The notes: a model not told the origin generated them from the letters alone. A DNA stretch of 21,194 nucleotides from an uncultured bacterium (GCA_905215035.1 CAJMOJ010000035.1:1-21194), one strand, 5' to 3'. Counted from the stretch's first letter, positions 1-7,189 are shown. Numbers and translations: made by a program.

Positions 1-193
1 GTGCATTGTGAATGCCGGCAAGGGGAATGTGGCCAAAATCCGGGAAGCCGGGAATAGGGCTGGGGATAGTTGGTGTACCAAGAGCGACTTCTTGCGAAGA
101 ATTCTTTTGTGGTGAGGATGAAGAAAATTGATCAGGCAAGGATGCGGAGAAAGATGAAGTGGTTTGTTGCAGATGTTGTTGTGAGTCGTTCAT
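1..193 (-). CDS. Unrecognised protein, N-terminal part only (runs off left edge)
   Basis: A minus-strand reading frame opens with ATG at 193 and stays open for 64 codons to the window edge. A ribosome binding site (AAGGAA) lies about nine bases upstream of the ATG, which supports the start. The visible residues are rich in Ser, Gln and then Pro (starting MNDSQQHLQQTTSSFS, later a run with TPTIPSPIPGFPDFG). That composition resembles the disordered cytoplasmic leader found ahead of membrane domains in many Gram-positive proteins, but no domain is visible here. No function can be assigned. The gene reads away from its neighbours and would use a promoter in the 194-453 gap. Confidence 0.55.
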   Translation of the reverse strand, partial: MNDSQQHLQQTTSSFSASLPDQFSSSSPQKNSSQEVALGTPTIPSPIPGFPDFGHIPLAGIHNA

Positions 194-302
194 AGTACTT
201 CATTCCTTATGGTGATCGTGAGCTAAGTCCTTAGAAAAAGCTCTGAGGAAAAGCTCCAAAGTTTTGTGGATAAGAGTGTCTCTTTAAGTATGTTTCTATC
301 CT

Positions 303-317
303 AGCTTGAAACAAGCT
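303..317. repeat. Short perfect inverted repeat upstream of the left-edge gene
   Basis: AGCTTG-AAA-CAAGCT: 6-bp arms with a 3-base loop. It lies in the 260-base gap that holds the promoter of the left-edge gene. No T-run follows on either strand, so it does not look like a terminator. It could be part of an operator, or chance. Confidence 0.25.
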
Positions 318-348
318 CGTGATGAGAGAGCCTTTTTAGATCTATACG

Positions 349-364
349 AATCTGTATACGGATT
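349..364. promoter_or_regulatory. 16-bp near-palindrome, possible operator
   Basis: AATCTGTATACGGATT is symmetrical at 7 of its 8 base pairs (one T:G mismatch), centred on GTATAC. It sits in the promoter gap of the left-edge gene, with no other copy noticed in the window. Its size and symmetry fit a dimeric repressor site. This rests on symmetry only. Confidence 0.3.
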
Positions 365-414
365 TAGACTTTTTCTCTGGGATTGTCAGCGCAAGGATAA
401 CTGTTCTGGGAAAC

Positions 415-451
415 CTAAACATCTAAACATAGAAGATACGTAAATCTATGT
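415..451 (-). terminator. Possible weak terminator after the short-chain dehydrogenase gene
   Basis: Just past the stop codon of the dehydrogenase (minus strand) is a 7-bp inverted repeat, ACATAGA/TCTATGT (445-451 with 427-433), with an 11-base loop. It is followed on the minus strand by two tandem copies of ATGTTTAG (430-415) that provide T-rich sequence. The stem is AT-rich and weak. Confidence 0.3.
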
Positions 452-453
452 GC

Positions 454-1278
454 TTATAAGCGACGCAAGCCTTCCCAAGCGGCCATAGTGATGCAGTGGG
501 GCAAAAACTTGCCAACAATGCGCAGACCTAAAGACTTAAACCCACAACATGCAACAGCAAAGTGGAGTCGGTTGGCTAAAAGAGCAAGAGTAACGACCGT
601 GGATGCCTTTTGAGGAAACAATAAGTGGGCAACGTCGTGGGATGCTCCTGAATCACGCGCCACTTTTTCAAAACCAGTTTTAACCCAGGCAGGGCATACA
701 GCCGTTATGGCAATACCGCTTCCGTGAAGCTCAAAACGAAGAGCGCGAGTGTAGCTTAATACAAACGCTTTAGTGGCTGCGTAAACATTCATATGAGGAA
801 GCGGCGTAAAAGCTGCGCACGATGCGAGTTGTAAAATATGTGCACCTCGATGCATATAAGGAAGCACTGCTCGTGTAAAGGCAACAAGAGCGCGACAATT
901 AAGCTCAATCATGCTGCTGGCGTCATGATTGGATATGTGACGCCAATCGCCAAACTTTCCAAAACCAGCAGCGTTAATAAGATAGAGGACCTCAGGGTGC
1001 ATATCAATGAGTTTGTGCTGTATGACGTCAACGGCCTTTGGGTTAGTAAGATCAAGGGGAATACATACAGCTCGAGTTGTAAGAGATGCTGCTACTTCTT
1101 TGAGCGCTGATTCATTACGTGCAATAAGCCAGATTTCTTCGACAATGCCCTTTTTGTCTATTTGGCGAGCAAATTCTTTGCCCATACCTGATGAGGCTCC
1201 CGTAATAATGGCAACAGTAGGATGGAGATAACTAGCAATACTACGCGCGACATCGAGTGCAGCTGCAGAGGCAGACAT
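454..1278 (-). CDS. Short-chain dehydrogenase/reductase (SDR) family oxidoreductase
   Basis: This 274-residue protein has the full set of classical SDR marks: the dinucleotide-binding loop TGASSGMG (26-33), NAAG (102-105), a conserved Asn in ELNCRAL (127), the catalytic Ser (153) and the YxxxK pair Y166/K170 in YAATK. It should catalyse NAD(P)-dependent oxidation or reduction of an alcohol or ketone; the substrate cannot be read from the sequence. The last ~35 residues are rather hydrophobic, so loose membrane association is possible. The ATG at 1278 is preceded by AAAGGAA at good spacing. It lies 116 bases downstream of the ABC exporter on the same strand, so the two are probably co-transcribed. 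Family assignment is secure; physiological role unknown. Confidence 0.93.
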   Translation of the reverse strand: MSASAAALDVARSIASYLHPTVAIITGASSGMGKEFARQIDKKGIVEEIWLIARNESALKEVAASLTTRAVCIPLDLTNPKAVDVIQHKLIDMHPEVLYLINAAGFGKFGDWRHISNHDASSMIELNCRALVAFTRAVLPYMHRGAHILQLASCAAFTPLPHMNVYAATKAFVLSYTRALRFELHGSGIAITAVCPAWVKTGFEKVARDSGASHDVAHLLFPQKASTVVTLALLANRLHFAVACCGFKSLGLRIVGKFLPHCITMAAWEGLRRL

Positions 1279-1304
1279 AAAATTCCTTTAGGATAAGCGG
1301 GCTT

Positions 1305-1345
1305 TGTCCCCGATTGTAGAAAGGTATTTTTAAAGAGAGGGGACA
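1305..1345. repeat. 7-bp inverted repeat between ABC exporter and SDR genes
   Basis: TGTCCCC (1305-1311) and GGGGACA (1339-1345) form 7-bp perfect arms around a 27-base AT-rich loop, in the transcribed spacer between the two minus-strand genes. It could fold in the mRNA ahead of the SDR ribosome binding site. No T-run follows, so it is not a convincing terminator. Confidence 0.3.
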
Positions 1346-1394
1346 GTGCCGAGGCTGTTGCCAAATTGAAAGATTGTATCCGCAGATAATTCAT

Positions 1395-3197
1395 TTATGC
1401 TTCAAGAAATGCTCCCGTTTGACGATCCCAAAGATGCGCATATTCACCACCAGCATGGATGAGCTCGGTGTGGGTACCTTCTTCGATAAGAGCCCCTTCT
1501 GAAAGAACAACAATGCGATCAAGGGATGCGACAGTAGAGAGGCGATGAGCTACAACAATGGCGGTACGCCCTTCCATAAGCGTGGCAAGAGCATCTTGAA
1601 CAAGTGCCTCACTCTCTGAATCAAGTGCGCTTGTTGCTTCGTCAAGAACAAGGATAGGAGCATCAGCCAAAATGGCGCGTGCAATAGCAATGCGTTGACG
1701 CTGACCACCTGATAATTTAATACCGCGTTCACCTACCATGGTGTTCATGCCATGGGGGAGTTGCTGAATGAAGTCATAGGCATTAGCCTTAATTGCTGCT
1801 TGTATGATTTCCTCATCGGTTGCGTGGGGTTTGCCATAGGCGATGTTTTCTTTGATACTGCGGTGAAAAAGAAGCGCTTCTTGAGGAACATACGCTATTT
1901 GTTGGCGAAGGCTTTGTTGACAGCATTGTGAAATATCTTGACCATCTACGAGAACTTGTCCTTGCTGGATATCAGAAAGGCGCAAAAGAAGTTTAGTGAG
2001 GGTTGTTTTTCCTGATCCTGAATGTCCGACAAGACCAATGCGTTGTCCTGCGGGAATATGAAGATTAAGCCCGTCAAAGACAGGGGTGTTGATACCCCCA
2101 TCGGTATAAGAAAATCCTAGATCAACAAAATTGATTTCACCTTGTGTAACACGGAGTGGTTTTGCGTCTTCAATGTCAGCAACAAGACGTGGTTCATCAA
2201 GAATACGGGTCATCTCAGCTGCATCGCCAAAGACCTTATTGAGGCGTTGAAGCATTGAATTGATCATATTGAAACGCATAGTCAGATTGTAGGTATAGGT
2301 AAACATCATAACGAGTGTTCCTGCGCTAATGCCAAACCATGCATTGCCACCTGCAGTGAAAACTGAAACTACACTCATGATAATCACAATAATGCTTGAA
2401 GTCATAATGCCACGCTTGATAGTGGCCCGCATGCTGATTGATTCTGCCACCATTGCATCATGATCTGCGGTAGTGAAAAGTGCGCGTTCGTAATCCTCGC
2501 GACCATAGGTTTTGACGGCCAAAATATTAGTTACTGCGTCAGATAAAATGCCAGAAAGCCTGTTTTGAGCTGAGGCTGCGTTGGCAGAGAGCGGAAGAAT
2601 CTTGCGATACATGATGTAGGCTACCGCAATATAGACAACAAGCATGCATGACAAGATAATGACATAGCCTGGTACGATTGGTGCAAGAATGCCAATCGTG
2701 CACACTATTGCAATTACTGTGGGTAGTAATGACAAAAGGCTTGTTTCTACCAGAAGAGAATAGGCGGTCATAAACTTAGTGGTTTGTGTTACCAAAGAGC
2801 CGCCCATACGATTGGTGTGGAATGTCATTGATTGATTAGAGAGCGTGTCAAAGCAGAGGCGAGCTAGATTGTAGTTTCCATTGATTTCTAATTTAAAGAT
2901 GGCATAATCTTGGAGCTTAGAGCATGCCTGTCCTACGATATTAACAACGATGAGCGCAATAATATAAGGGCCAAATACTTCCCAGACCTGATCAGGCTCA
3001 ACAGGTCCAACTTGAATGCGATCGACAATAAGGCTCATGACATAAGTATTGGCATAGGTTAACAGGCCTACAAACCCAATGGTGGATATAATACCTAAGA
3101 GAGCGGGAGCGGGCTTTAGTTTAGTGATTTGCCAAAAGTAATGGAGGGTTCGCTTAATTGTTGATAGGCGTTGCGTGCGTTTTGCTGGCTTTGTCAC
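1395..3197 (-). CDS. ABC exporter, fused permease and ATPase (multidrug/lipid type)
   Basis: A 600-residue half-transporter. Residues ~30-325 form the permease with about six membrane segments. Residues ~350-600 are the ATPase: Walker A GHSGSGKTT (391-399), Q-loop Q439, signature LSGGQ (495-499), Walker B ILVLDE with catalytic E520, and switch H551. All ATPase residues are intact, so a homodimer would have two working sites; no partner half-transporter is next to it. The architecture is that of type IV (MsbA/LmrA/MdlB-like) exporters; the substrate is unknown. The start is GTG at 3197, supported by GGGAG seven bases upstream. It is divergent from the nitrilase-family gene, and the SDR gene follows it. 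Export is inferred from the fused layout and lack of a binding protein. Confidence 0.95.
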   Translation of the reverse strand: MTKPAKRTQRLSTIKRTLHYFWQITKLKPAPALLGIISTIGFVGLLTYANTYVMSLIVDRIQVGPVEPDQVWEVFGPYIIALIVVNIVGQACSKLQDYAIFKLEINGNYNLARLCFDTLSNQSMTFHTNRMGGSLVTQTTKFMTAYSLLVETSLLSLLPTVIAIVCTIGILAPIVPGYVIILSCMLVVYIAVAYIMYRKILPLSANAASAQNRLSGILSDAVTNILAVKTYGREDYERALFTTADHDAMVAESISMRATIKRGIMTSSIIVIIMSVVSVFTAGGNAWFGISAGTLVMMFTYTYNLTMRFNMINSMLQRLNKVFGDAAEMTRILDEPRLVADIEDAKPLRVTQGEINFVDLGFSYTDGGINTPVFDGLNLHIPAGQRIGLVGHSGSGKTTLTKLLLRLSDIQQGQVLVDGQDISQCCQQSLRQQIAYVPQEALLFHRSIKENIAYGKPHATDEEIIQAAIKANAYDFIQQLPHGMNTMVGERGIKLSGGQRQRIAIARAILADAPILVLDEATSALDSESEALVQDALATLMEGRTAIVVAHRLSTVASLDRIVVLSEGALIEEGTHTELIHAGGEYAHLWDRQTGAFLEA

Positions 3198-3304
3198 AAG
3201 AGCTCCCTATGGTAAAAGACTTAAGCTGTTAATAAGTGCGCGCTATTGTATCATTGCCAAGAAAAAAAGACTGCTCAAGTAGCGTGGTTTGGAGGATGAG
3301 CGTT

Positions 3305-4093
3305 ATGAGTTTTGAATTAGGGTTAGCACAAACAACACATCCCAAAGATGGAGATGTGATCGGCATGGTTAAACGCTATGCTGAGCAAGCACGCATGTAT
3401 GGGGTTGATTTGTTGGTATTTCCTGAAGCACTTATGACGCCGTTTGAAAAAACTCCCGAAGAGTATTGTGCAGTTGCAGAGCCAATCGGCGGTGCTTTTT
3501 CGCAGGCGATTGCAGACTATGCGAAACGCTATTCTGTGTGGATTTTATATACCATGCTTGAAGAAGCTCCTGACCATCAACAACCCTATAATACGGCGGT
3601 TTTAGTTGATGCAGAAGGAGTGGTGCAGGCAAGTTATCGAAAGACGCATCTTTTTGATACCGAGACCATACAAGAGTCCGATCGCATTACTCCGGGTGAA
3701 TCTTTATTTGAGCCTATAGAAACACCTTTTGGAACTCTCGGAATAGGAATTTGTTATGACTTGCGTTTTCCTGAATTGGCACGTCAGGCTGCACTGCGCG
3801 GTTGCGATGTAATGATTTATACCGCAGCCTGGCTCGATGGTCCTCGCAAGGTTGATCACTGGAAGGCGCTTTTGCGAGCGCGTGCTATTGAAAATGAATT
3901 CTTTGTTGTGGGCTTATCGCGATGTGATTCTGGTTACATCGGGCGCTCCATGGTAGTTAATCCGTTTGGTGATGTAATAGAAGAGGGCGGCCCTATCATG
4001 GATCTTATTGTTGCCACGATTGATACGCAAGAAGTGCAAGAAGCACGAAGTGCTATGCCAATATTAGAGCATGTGCGTAATGATTTATATTAA
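3305..4093 (+). CDS. Nitrilase-superfamily carbon-nitrogen hydrolase (omega-amidase/Nit-like)
   Basis: Soluble 262-residue hydrolase with the Glu-Lys-Cys triad: E41 in FPEAL, K113 in YRKTHLFD, and C150 in GICYDLRFPE. The last motif is typical of the Nit1/Nit2/YafV branch, whose characterised members hydrolyse amides such as 2-oxoglutaramate or deaminated glutathione, so a small-molecule repair amidase is the best guess. The open frame extends up to a GTG at 3236, but I prefer ATG 3305: GGAGG at 3291-3295 is nine bases before it, and the homologous core begins right there (MSFELGLAQ). An ATG at 3296 touches the GGAGG and is unlikely. The gene is monocistronic, divergent from the ABC exporter, and ends at a strong terminator. 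Confidence 0.93.
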   Translation: MSFELGLAQTTHPKDGDVIGMVKRYAEQARMYGVDLLVFPEALMTPFEKTPEEYCAVAEPIGGAFSQAIADYAKRYSVWILYTMLEEAPDHQQPYNTAVLVDAEGVVQASYRKTHLFDTETIQESDRITPGESLFEPIETPFGTLGIGICYDLRFPELARQAALRGCDVMIYTAAWLDGPRKVDHWKALLRARAIENEFFVVGLSRCDSGYIGRSMVVNPFGDVIEEGGPIMDLIVATIDTQEVQEARSAMPILEHVRNDLY

Positions 4094-4121
4094 AGCGTTT
4101 TAGATGTTTATGTCTGCATAA

Positions 4122-4157
4122 AAGAAAGCACTTGATGCAGTGACCAAGTGCTTTCTT
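4122..4157. terminator. Bidirectional rho-independent terminator
   Basis: A perfect 13-bp inverted repeat, AAGAAAGCACTTG and CAAGTGCTTTCTT, around a 10-base loop. It lies between two convergent genes, the nitrilase-family gene (plus) and the NlpC/P60 gene (minus). The T-rich right flank serves the plus strand and the A-rich left flank gives T's on the minus strand, so it should end both transcripts. Confidence 0.85.
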
Positions 4158-4209
4158 GTTACGCTCAAATAGTATTTACTGCGTGCGTCTGATATAAGAG
4201 CTGAATCTC

Positions 4210-4827
4210 TTATGAAGTAATGAGACGTTTAGCAGAGTTTGGCATGTAATAATCCATTGATTGAATTCGCACAACATCTCCTGAATGAGGTGCATGAATA
4301 TACATCCCGTTGCCCATATAAATTGCTACATGGTAGCTTGAGGTGGGGGATGACCCCCAAAAAAGTAAGTCACCTTCTTTAAGATCTTGTAATGATACCG
4401 CCGTTCCGCAGGCACCTTGTTGGTAGGTCGTGCGGGGCAGGTTAATGCCAAGTGCGGTTTTATATACATATTGAACAAAACCCGAACAATCAAAACCATT
4501 CGGTGTGGTGCCGCCGTATCGATACGGCGTGCCTTGGTGTGATTGAGCTTCAGTAAGCAAAGAGTCTATCTTTTCATGATAGATTTGTTCTTGTGCAGCA
4601 TGTTCGGCTACTTCAGAGATATGATGAGAAATTCCTCCAAAGATCTCTGATACTGAGGCTCTGTCTGAGTCAGATAGCAAAGAATGTGTTTCTAATGCTT
4701 GCGTGGCTGACTCATCGGTACTTTCCGTTGCATTTGCAGTATTCGTGCTTACTGTTAACCCGAAAACTAGCGTAATAAAAAGTGTGAGCGTAATAAGTAA
4801 GGGCTTAACATTGCTTGTTAAAACCAA
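4210..4827 (-). CDS. Secreted NlpC/P60 peptidoglycan endopeptidase
   Basis: The 205-residue protein has a signal peptide (hydrophobic stretch ~9-28, likely cleavage near ANA, residue 33), a ~60-residue Ser/Glu-rich linker with helical character, and a C-terminal NlpC/P60 domain from ~88. Catalytic residues are visible: C114 in GFDCSGFVQY, H166 in SSYHVAIY and H178 in YIHAPHSG. Such enzymes cut peptide stems of cell-wall peptidoglycan, usually the D-Glu to diamino-acid bond, during growth and separation. No SH3 or LysM wall-binding domain is present. The start is a TTG at 4827 with AGGAAG five bases upstream; no ATG is available. An upstream region with promoter elements and direct repeats suggests tight regulation. 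Confidence 0.92.
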   Translation of the reverse strand: MVLTSNVKPLLITLTLFITLVFGLTVSTNTANATESTDESATQALETHSLLSDSDRASVSEIFGGISHHISEVAEHAAQEQIYHEKIDSLLTEAQSHQGTPYRYGGTTPNGFDCSGFVQYVYKTALGINLPRTTYQQGACGTAVSLQDLKEGDLLFWGSSPTSSYHVAIYMGNGMYIHAPHSGDVVRIQSMDYYMPNSAKRLITS

Positions 4828-4905
4828 ATAAACTTCCTAACCTCGACTACAAAATGCTTCTCAAGCCTATCGAGATCAAGAAAGGAAGGACAAGGTTTTT
4901 TCAGG

Positions 4906-4976
4906 ATTATCACGGTTAGTTGACAGAAAGATGACAGAATCTCCATATAACAGCTTTTTTATGAAGATTCTGTCAA
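4906..4976 (-). promoter_or_regulatory. Promoter/operator region of the NlpC/P60 gene with PhoB-like direct repeats
   Basis: Read on the minus strand, the region contains TTGACA (4976-4971), an 18-base spacer and TGTTAT (4952-4947). Next comes CTGTCATctttCTGTCAA (4937-4920): two 7-base direct repeats 11 bp apart. Nine bases after the second repeat (its CTGTCA ends at 4921) is GATAAT (4911-4906), a good -10. The first repeat is also the near arm of an 11-bp perfect inverted repeat, TGACAGAATCT (4932-4942) with AGATTCTGTCA (4965-4975). The 11-bp-spaced repeats ahead of a -10 copy the layout of OmpR/PhoB-family activator sites. Two overlapping promoters are possible. A 10-bp palindrome, AACCTAGGTT, lies further upstream at 4985-4994. 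No binding data; inferred from pattern. Confidence 0.45.
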
Positions 4977-5095
4977 TAAAGCTAAACCTAGGTTAACTTG
5001 GGAGATTGTCACGGGGGATTGCTGTGTGGAGACAAGGTTTGGTAGAGCTCTCACTCTCATAGGGTCTGACTTAACCATTATGGCTTAAGTATGGC

Positions 5096-5401
5096 TTAGT
5101 GATGCGTAATGAAGTTCTGAAGAGCTTCGAGATTTTGTTCTCCTACAAGTGAATTGTAGGCTTCTCCCTTTACAAAAAGAACAAAGGTTGGATATGCCTT
5201 AGGCGCATACACCGCTGCTAAGTCAGGCGATTGGTCGACATCAACCTGATATACCGGTACCGTACCACTTTTAGCAAGCTCATCAATAAGAGGTTGCATG
5301 CGTTGGCAGTGAGGACACCAGGTCGCAAAAAACTCAACCAATACAACCGGTTCCTTTTCGATAGTAGACGTAAAGTTTGATTCATTCAGTTCGGGTGCCA
5401 T
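5096..5401 (-). CDS. Thioredoxin-like thiol-disulfide protein with WCPHC active site
   Basis: A 101-residue single-domain thioredoxin fold protein. The active site is W28-C29-P30-H31-C32 and the cis-proline is P71 in AYPTFVLF. The CPHC dipeptide differs from the CGPC of housekeeping thioredoxin and equals that of DsbA, which tends to raise redox potential. There is no signal peptide, so it works in the cytoplasm. It may reduce a specific partner or act as a general thiol reductant; no thioredoxin reductase gene is nearby. ATG 5401 has GGAG at ideal spacing. It precedes the NlpC/P60 gene on the same strand, but the 268-base gap with its own promoter signals argues for separate transcription. 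Confidence 0.92.
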   Translation of the reverse strand: MAPELNESNFTSTIEKEPVVLVEFFATWCPHCQRMQPLIDELAKSGTVPVYQVDVDQSPDLAAVYAPKAYPTFVLFVKGEAYNSLVGEQNLEALQNFITHH

Positions 5402-5462
5402 AGGATCTCCTTTTTTCGGTATACCTTACTTTTATCGTTAGATTTCATCCTAAAAACCAAAT

Positions 5463-5543
5463 GTGAAGAAAGTGACGTTGTTGTATGCGTGGTTACCTCT
5501 TGTATTGGTTTTGTTGAGCGCCTGTAATATCACCAATTCGTAG
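5463..5543 (+). CDS. Candidate 26-residue lipoprotein-like small ORF
   Basis: A GTG-initiated frame encodes 26 residues: Met-Lys-Lys, then a hydrophobic core (TLLYAWLPLVLVLL), then a textbook lipobox LSAC with Cys21, then NITNS and a TAG stop. Beyond the TAG the frame stays open for 13 more polar codons to TAA at 5583-5585. The N-terminus is that of a signal-peptidase II substrate. Against it, there is no clear ribosome binding site and the mature peptide would be only six residues. It may be a genuine micro-lipoprotein (of peptide-pheromone precursor size), a decayed lipoprotein gene, or chance. It lies 95 bases ahead of the HdeD-family gene on the same strand. Confidence 0.35.
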   Translation: MKKVTLLYAWLPLVLVLLSACNITNS

Positions 5544-5624
5544 CAAACCGAAAACGCTCGTTACACAAACGGGTCAAGAAAATAAAAGGGGATAGTGTGG
5601 GTTGATAAGATGATATTGAAAGAC

Positions 5625-5652
5625 GGTAAAGGAGATAAATGGTAAAGGAGAT
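5625..5652 (+). repeat. 12-bp direct repeat duplicating a Shine-Dalgarno sequence
   Basis: GGTAAAGGAGAT occurs at 5625-5636 and again at 5641-5652, four bases apart. Each copy contains a GGAG. The first is four bases before ATG 5639; the second is nine bases before ATG 5660 and touches ATG 5651. The duplication therefore creates alternative starts for the HdeD-family gene. Confidence 0.8.
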
Positions 5653-6217
5653 GAGCTTGATGGAATCGTTGCTTAATATCATTAAATCAAACGGCCTGAT
5701 GCAGGCCATTCTTTTTATAGCACTCGGACTTTTTATAGCTTTTTGGCCGGGAGCAACCATTGTTACGATTATTTATCTTGTGGGTGCTTTGTTTTTGCTT
5801 TCGGGTCTTGCATCATTAATGAGCTATTTTCGCATTAAGGAAGACATTAATAGACCGACAGGCGTTTTAGCGGTTGGCGTGTTTTATCTTATTTTGGCGC
5901 TTTTAGTTTTCTTGTTTCCTCAGATAATTGCAAGTTTTTTCTCAATTGTACTTGGAGTTATTTTGGTACTTTGCGGTGTTGTCAATGCGGTGCGTTCAGT
6001 TGAGTTACGCCAATATAGTAAAAGTGGAAAATCGTGGACTATTGGACTTATAGTAGGAGTTGTCGTAGCGCTTGCCGGTGTTATTGTTCTCGTAAATCCG
6101 TTTGAGACAAGCGCTATGTTGGTATTCTTTTTAGGCATCTTTCTTTTTATTAATGGAGTTGCTGATTTAGTGCTTGAATTATATGTGCGTAACGTGCGTA
6201 AGGCGGTTAATAAATAA
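5639..6217 (+). CDS. HdeD/DUF308-family integral membrane protein
   Basis: The protein has 192 residues from ATG 5639, or 185 from ATG 5660 (Met8). Six membrane segments sit at about 21-37, 41-64, 74-93, 95-117, 133-152 and 158-181, arranged as three similar two-helix repeats, each with a Pro in the turn (FWPG, LFPQ, VNPF). This is the pattern of the HdeD/DUF308 family; HdeD itself is an acid-resistance membrane protein in E. coli, but most members have no proven function. The C-terminus is basic and probably cytoplasmic. Both candidate starts have a GGAG; the second (spacing nine) is as good as the first (spacing four). Family call is fairly firm; function unknown. Confidence 0.85.
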   Translation: MVKEMSLMESLLNIIKSNGLMQAILFIALGLFIAFWPGATIVTIIYLVGALFLLSGLASLMSYFRIKEDINRPTGVLAVGVFYLILALLVFLFPQIIASFFSIVLGVILVLCGVVNAVRSVELRQYSKSGKSWTIGLIVGVVVALAGVIVLVNPFETSAMLVFFLGIFLFINGVADLVLELYVRNVRKAVNK

Positions 6218-6273
6218 GTGCGGCAGGTAAGTAGGTAAGAAGTGCGCCACAAGCAAGATTAGTACAAAACGTA

Positions 6274-6315
6274 TCTGCCGTACGCCCTATAAAGTTTCGT
6301 GGGACGTACGGCAGA
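6274..6315. terminator. Strong hairpin between convergent genes, no clear T-run
   Basis: TCTGCCGTACG (6274-6284) pairs perfectly with CGTACGGCAGA (6305-6315), and CCC/GGG extends the stem inward past one bulged A. It lies between the convergent HdeD-family (plus) and DJ-1 (minus) genes. Position suggests a bidirectional terminator; neither flank has a proper T-run, so it may instead be an mRNA 3'-end stabiliser. Confidence 0.5.
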
Positions 6316-6348
6316 GGTGCTTAATGAGACGTTTATGACCAAGAAAAA

Positions 6349-6906
6349 CTAGTAGGTGGTAAGAAGGCCATCTGCAACAGTGTCAGCAATTTCTTTGCCC
6401 TTGATAATCTCAAGAAGAGTAAGGCCAAATGAGAGAGCCTGACCAGGTCCGCTTGCGGTAATAAGGTTTTTATCAACATATACTCCTAAAGGAGCCTGAT
6501 AGGTGTTCTTGGGGAAGTTTGTTTGTGCGCCGGGATAACACGTAGCAATGCGTCCATCAAGAACATGGAGATCAGCTAAGAGTGTGGGGCCTGCGCAAAT
6601 TGCACCAACAAGTTTATCTTCATCCATAAAAGTGCGAAGCGCTTCCATGAAAGGTTTGCAGTGGGAAAGATTCTCTACGCCTTGACTACCACCAGGAACA
6701 ATAAGCATATCGTATGAAAGCAAATCAACATCATTGAGTTGCTTGTCAGCGCAAACCATGATGTTCTGACCGCTAATAACCTGATCGCCATCCATGATAG
6801 AAATGGTGGTAACGTCTACACCGCCTCGACGCAAGGCATCGAGTGGCGCCATTACCTCAATGGTTTCAAACCCGTCAGCTAAAACAAGAGCAACAGTTTT
6901 TTTCAT
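6349..6906 (-). CDS. DJ-1/PfpI (YajL/ThiJ-like) family protein
   Basis: 185 residues from ATG 6906, chosen because AGGAG precedes it by about ten bases and the conserved core MKKTVALVLADGFE begins there; the frame extends seven codons further up, without a better site. Key residues are an N-terminal acidic site (E14/E17 in GFETIE) and the nucleophile-elbow Cys104 in GAICAGP, equivalent to Cys106 of human DJ-1; the oxyanion region PGG lies at 71-73. Characterised relatives act in protection from oxidative or carbonyl stress (chaperone, glyoxalase or debated deglycase activity). No ThiI/thiamine genes are adjacent. Single-gene transcript on the minus strand, divergent from the LytTR regulator. 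Confidence 0.92.
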   Translation of the reverse strand: MKKTVALVLADGFETIEVMAPLDALRRGGVDVTTISIMDGDQVISGQNIMVCADKQLNDVDLLSYDMLIVPGGSQGVENLSHCKPFMEALRTFMDEDKLVGAICAGPTLLADLHVLDGRIATCYPGAQTNFPKNTYQAPLGVYVDKNLITASGPGQALSFGLTLLEIIKGKEIADTVADGLLTTY

Positions 6907-7012
6907 AATTCGCTCTCCTTTGATCAAGAAAAAGTAATGCCTACAAACTCATACTAAGTTCATAGTTATAGTGCTCCGTTTGAGAGAAAAAAACGAATAC
7001 AGAAGCTATTTC

Positions 7013-7041
7013 TTGACAAGATGTTACCCAAATAATAGATA
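7013..7041 (+). promoter_or_regulatory. Possible promoter of the LytTR gene
   Basis: TTGACA (7013-7018) is followed after 17 bases by TAGATA (7036-7041), a poor -10. The -35 is perfect, but only half of the -10 fits. It would give a leader of more than 100 bases before ATG 7190. The reverse complement of the same -35 (TTGTCA) faces the DJ-1 gene. Confidence 0.3.
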
Positions 7042-7189
7042 GTTATGTGATGGTCTTGCACTACTCAAAATAGAACACGATAAACCTCAAAAAGGGTCCT
7101 AAATCTTGTGAAAGTGCTGTTAATGTGCTAGAAATTACTACTAACGCATAACGTATTCTCATGTGACGGGTAGAGAGGTTGCCAGACGT

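Noticed and set aside
1158..1394. 78-codon minus-strand frame starting directly after the ABC exporter stop
   Set aside because: It overlaps the secure SDR gene for 121 bases in another frame, has no ribosome site and no recognisable domain.
3236..3304. Longer nitrilase N-terminus from GTG 3236
   Set aside because: GGAGG at 3291-3295 would lie inside the gene, the extra 23 residues look non-conserved, and the family core begins at ATG 3305.
4977..5080. About 38-codon minus-strand frame in the gap between the thioredoxin-like and NlpC/P60 genes
   Set aside because: There is no ribosome site, composition is unremarkable and it runs through the promoter region.
5069..5099. ACTTAA/TTAAGT inverted repeat and doubled TATGGCTTA after the thioredoxin-like gene
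   Set aside because: A hairpin is possible but the loop is awkward and no T-run follows on the minus strand, so I do not call it a terminator.
7120..7162. CGTTAT/CGTTAG repeats upstream of the LytTR gene as its own binding site
   Set aside because: The GTT cores are only 7 bases apart, while LytTR sites are usually direct repeats about two helical turns apart.
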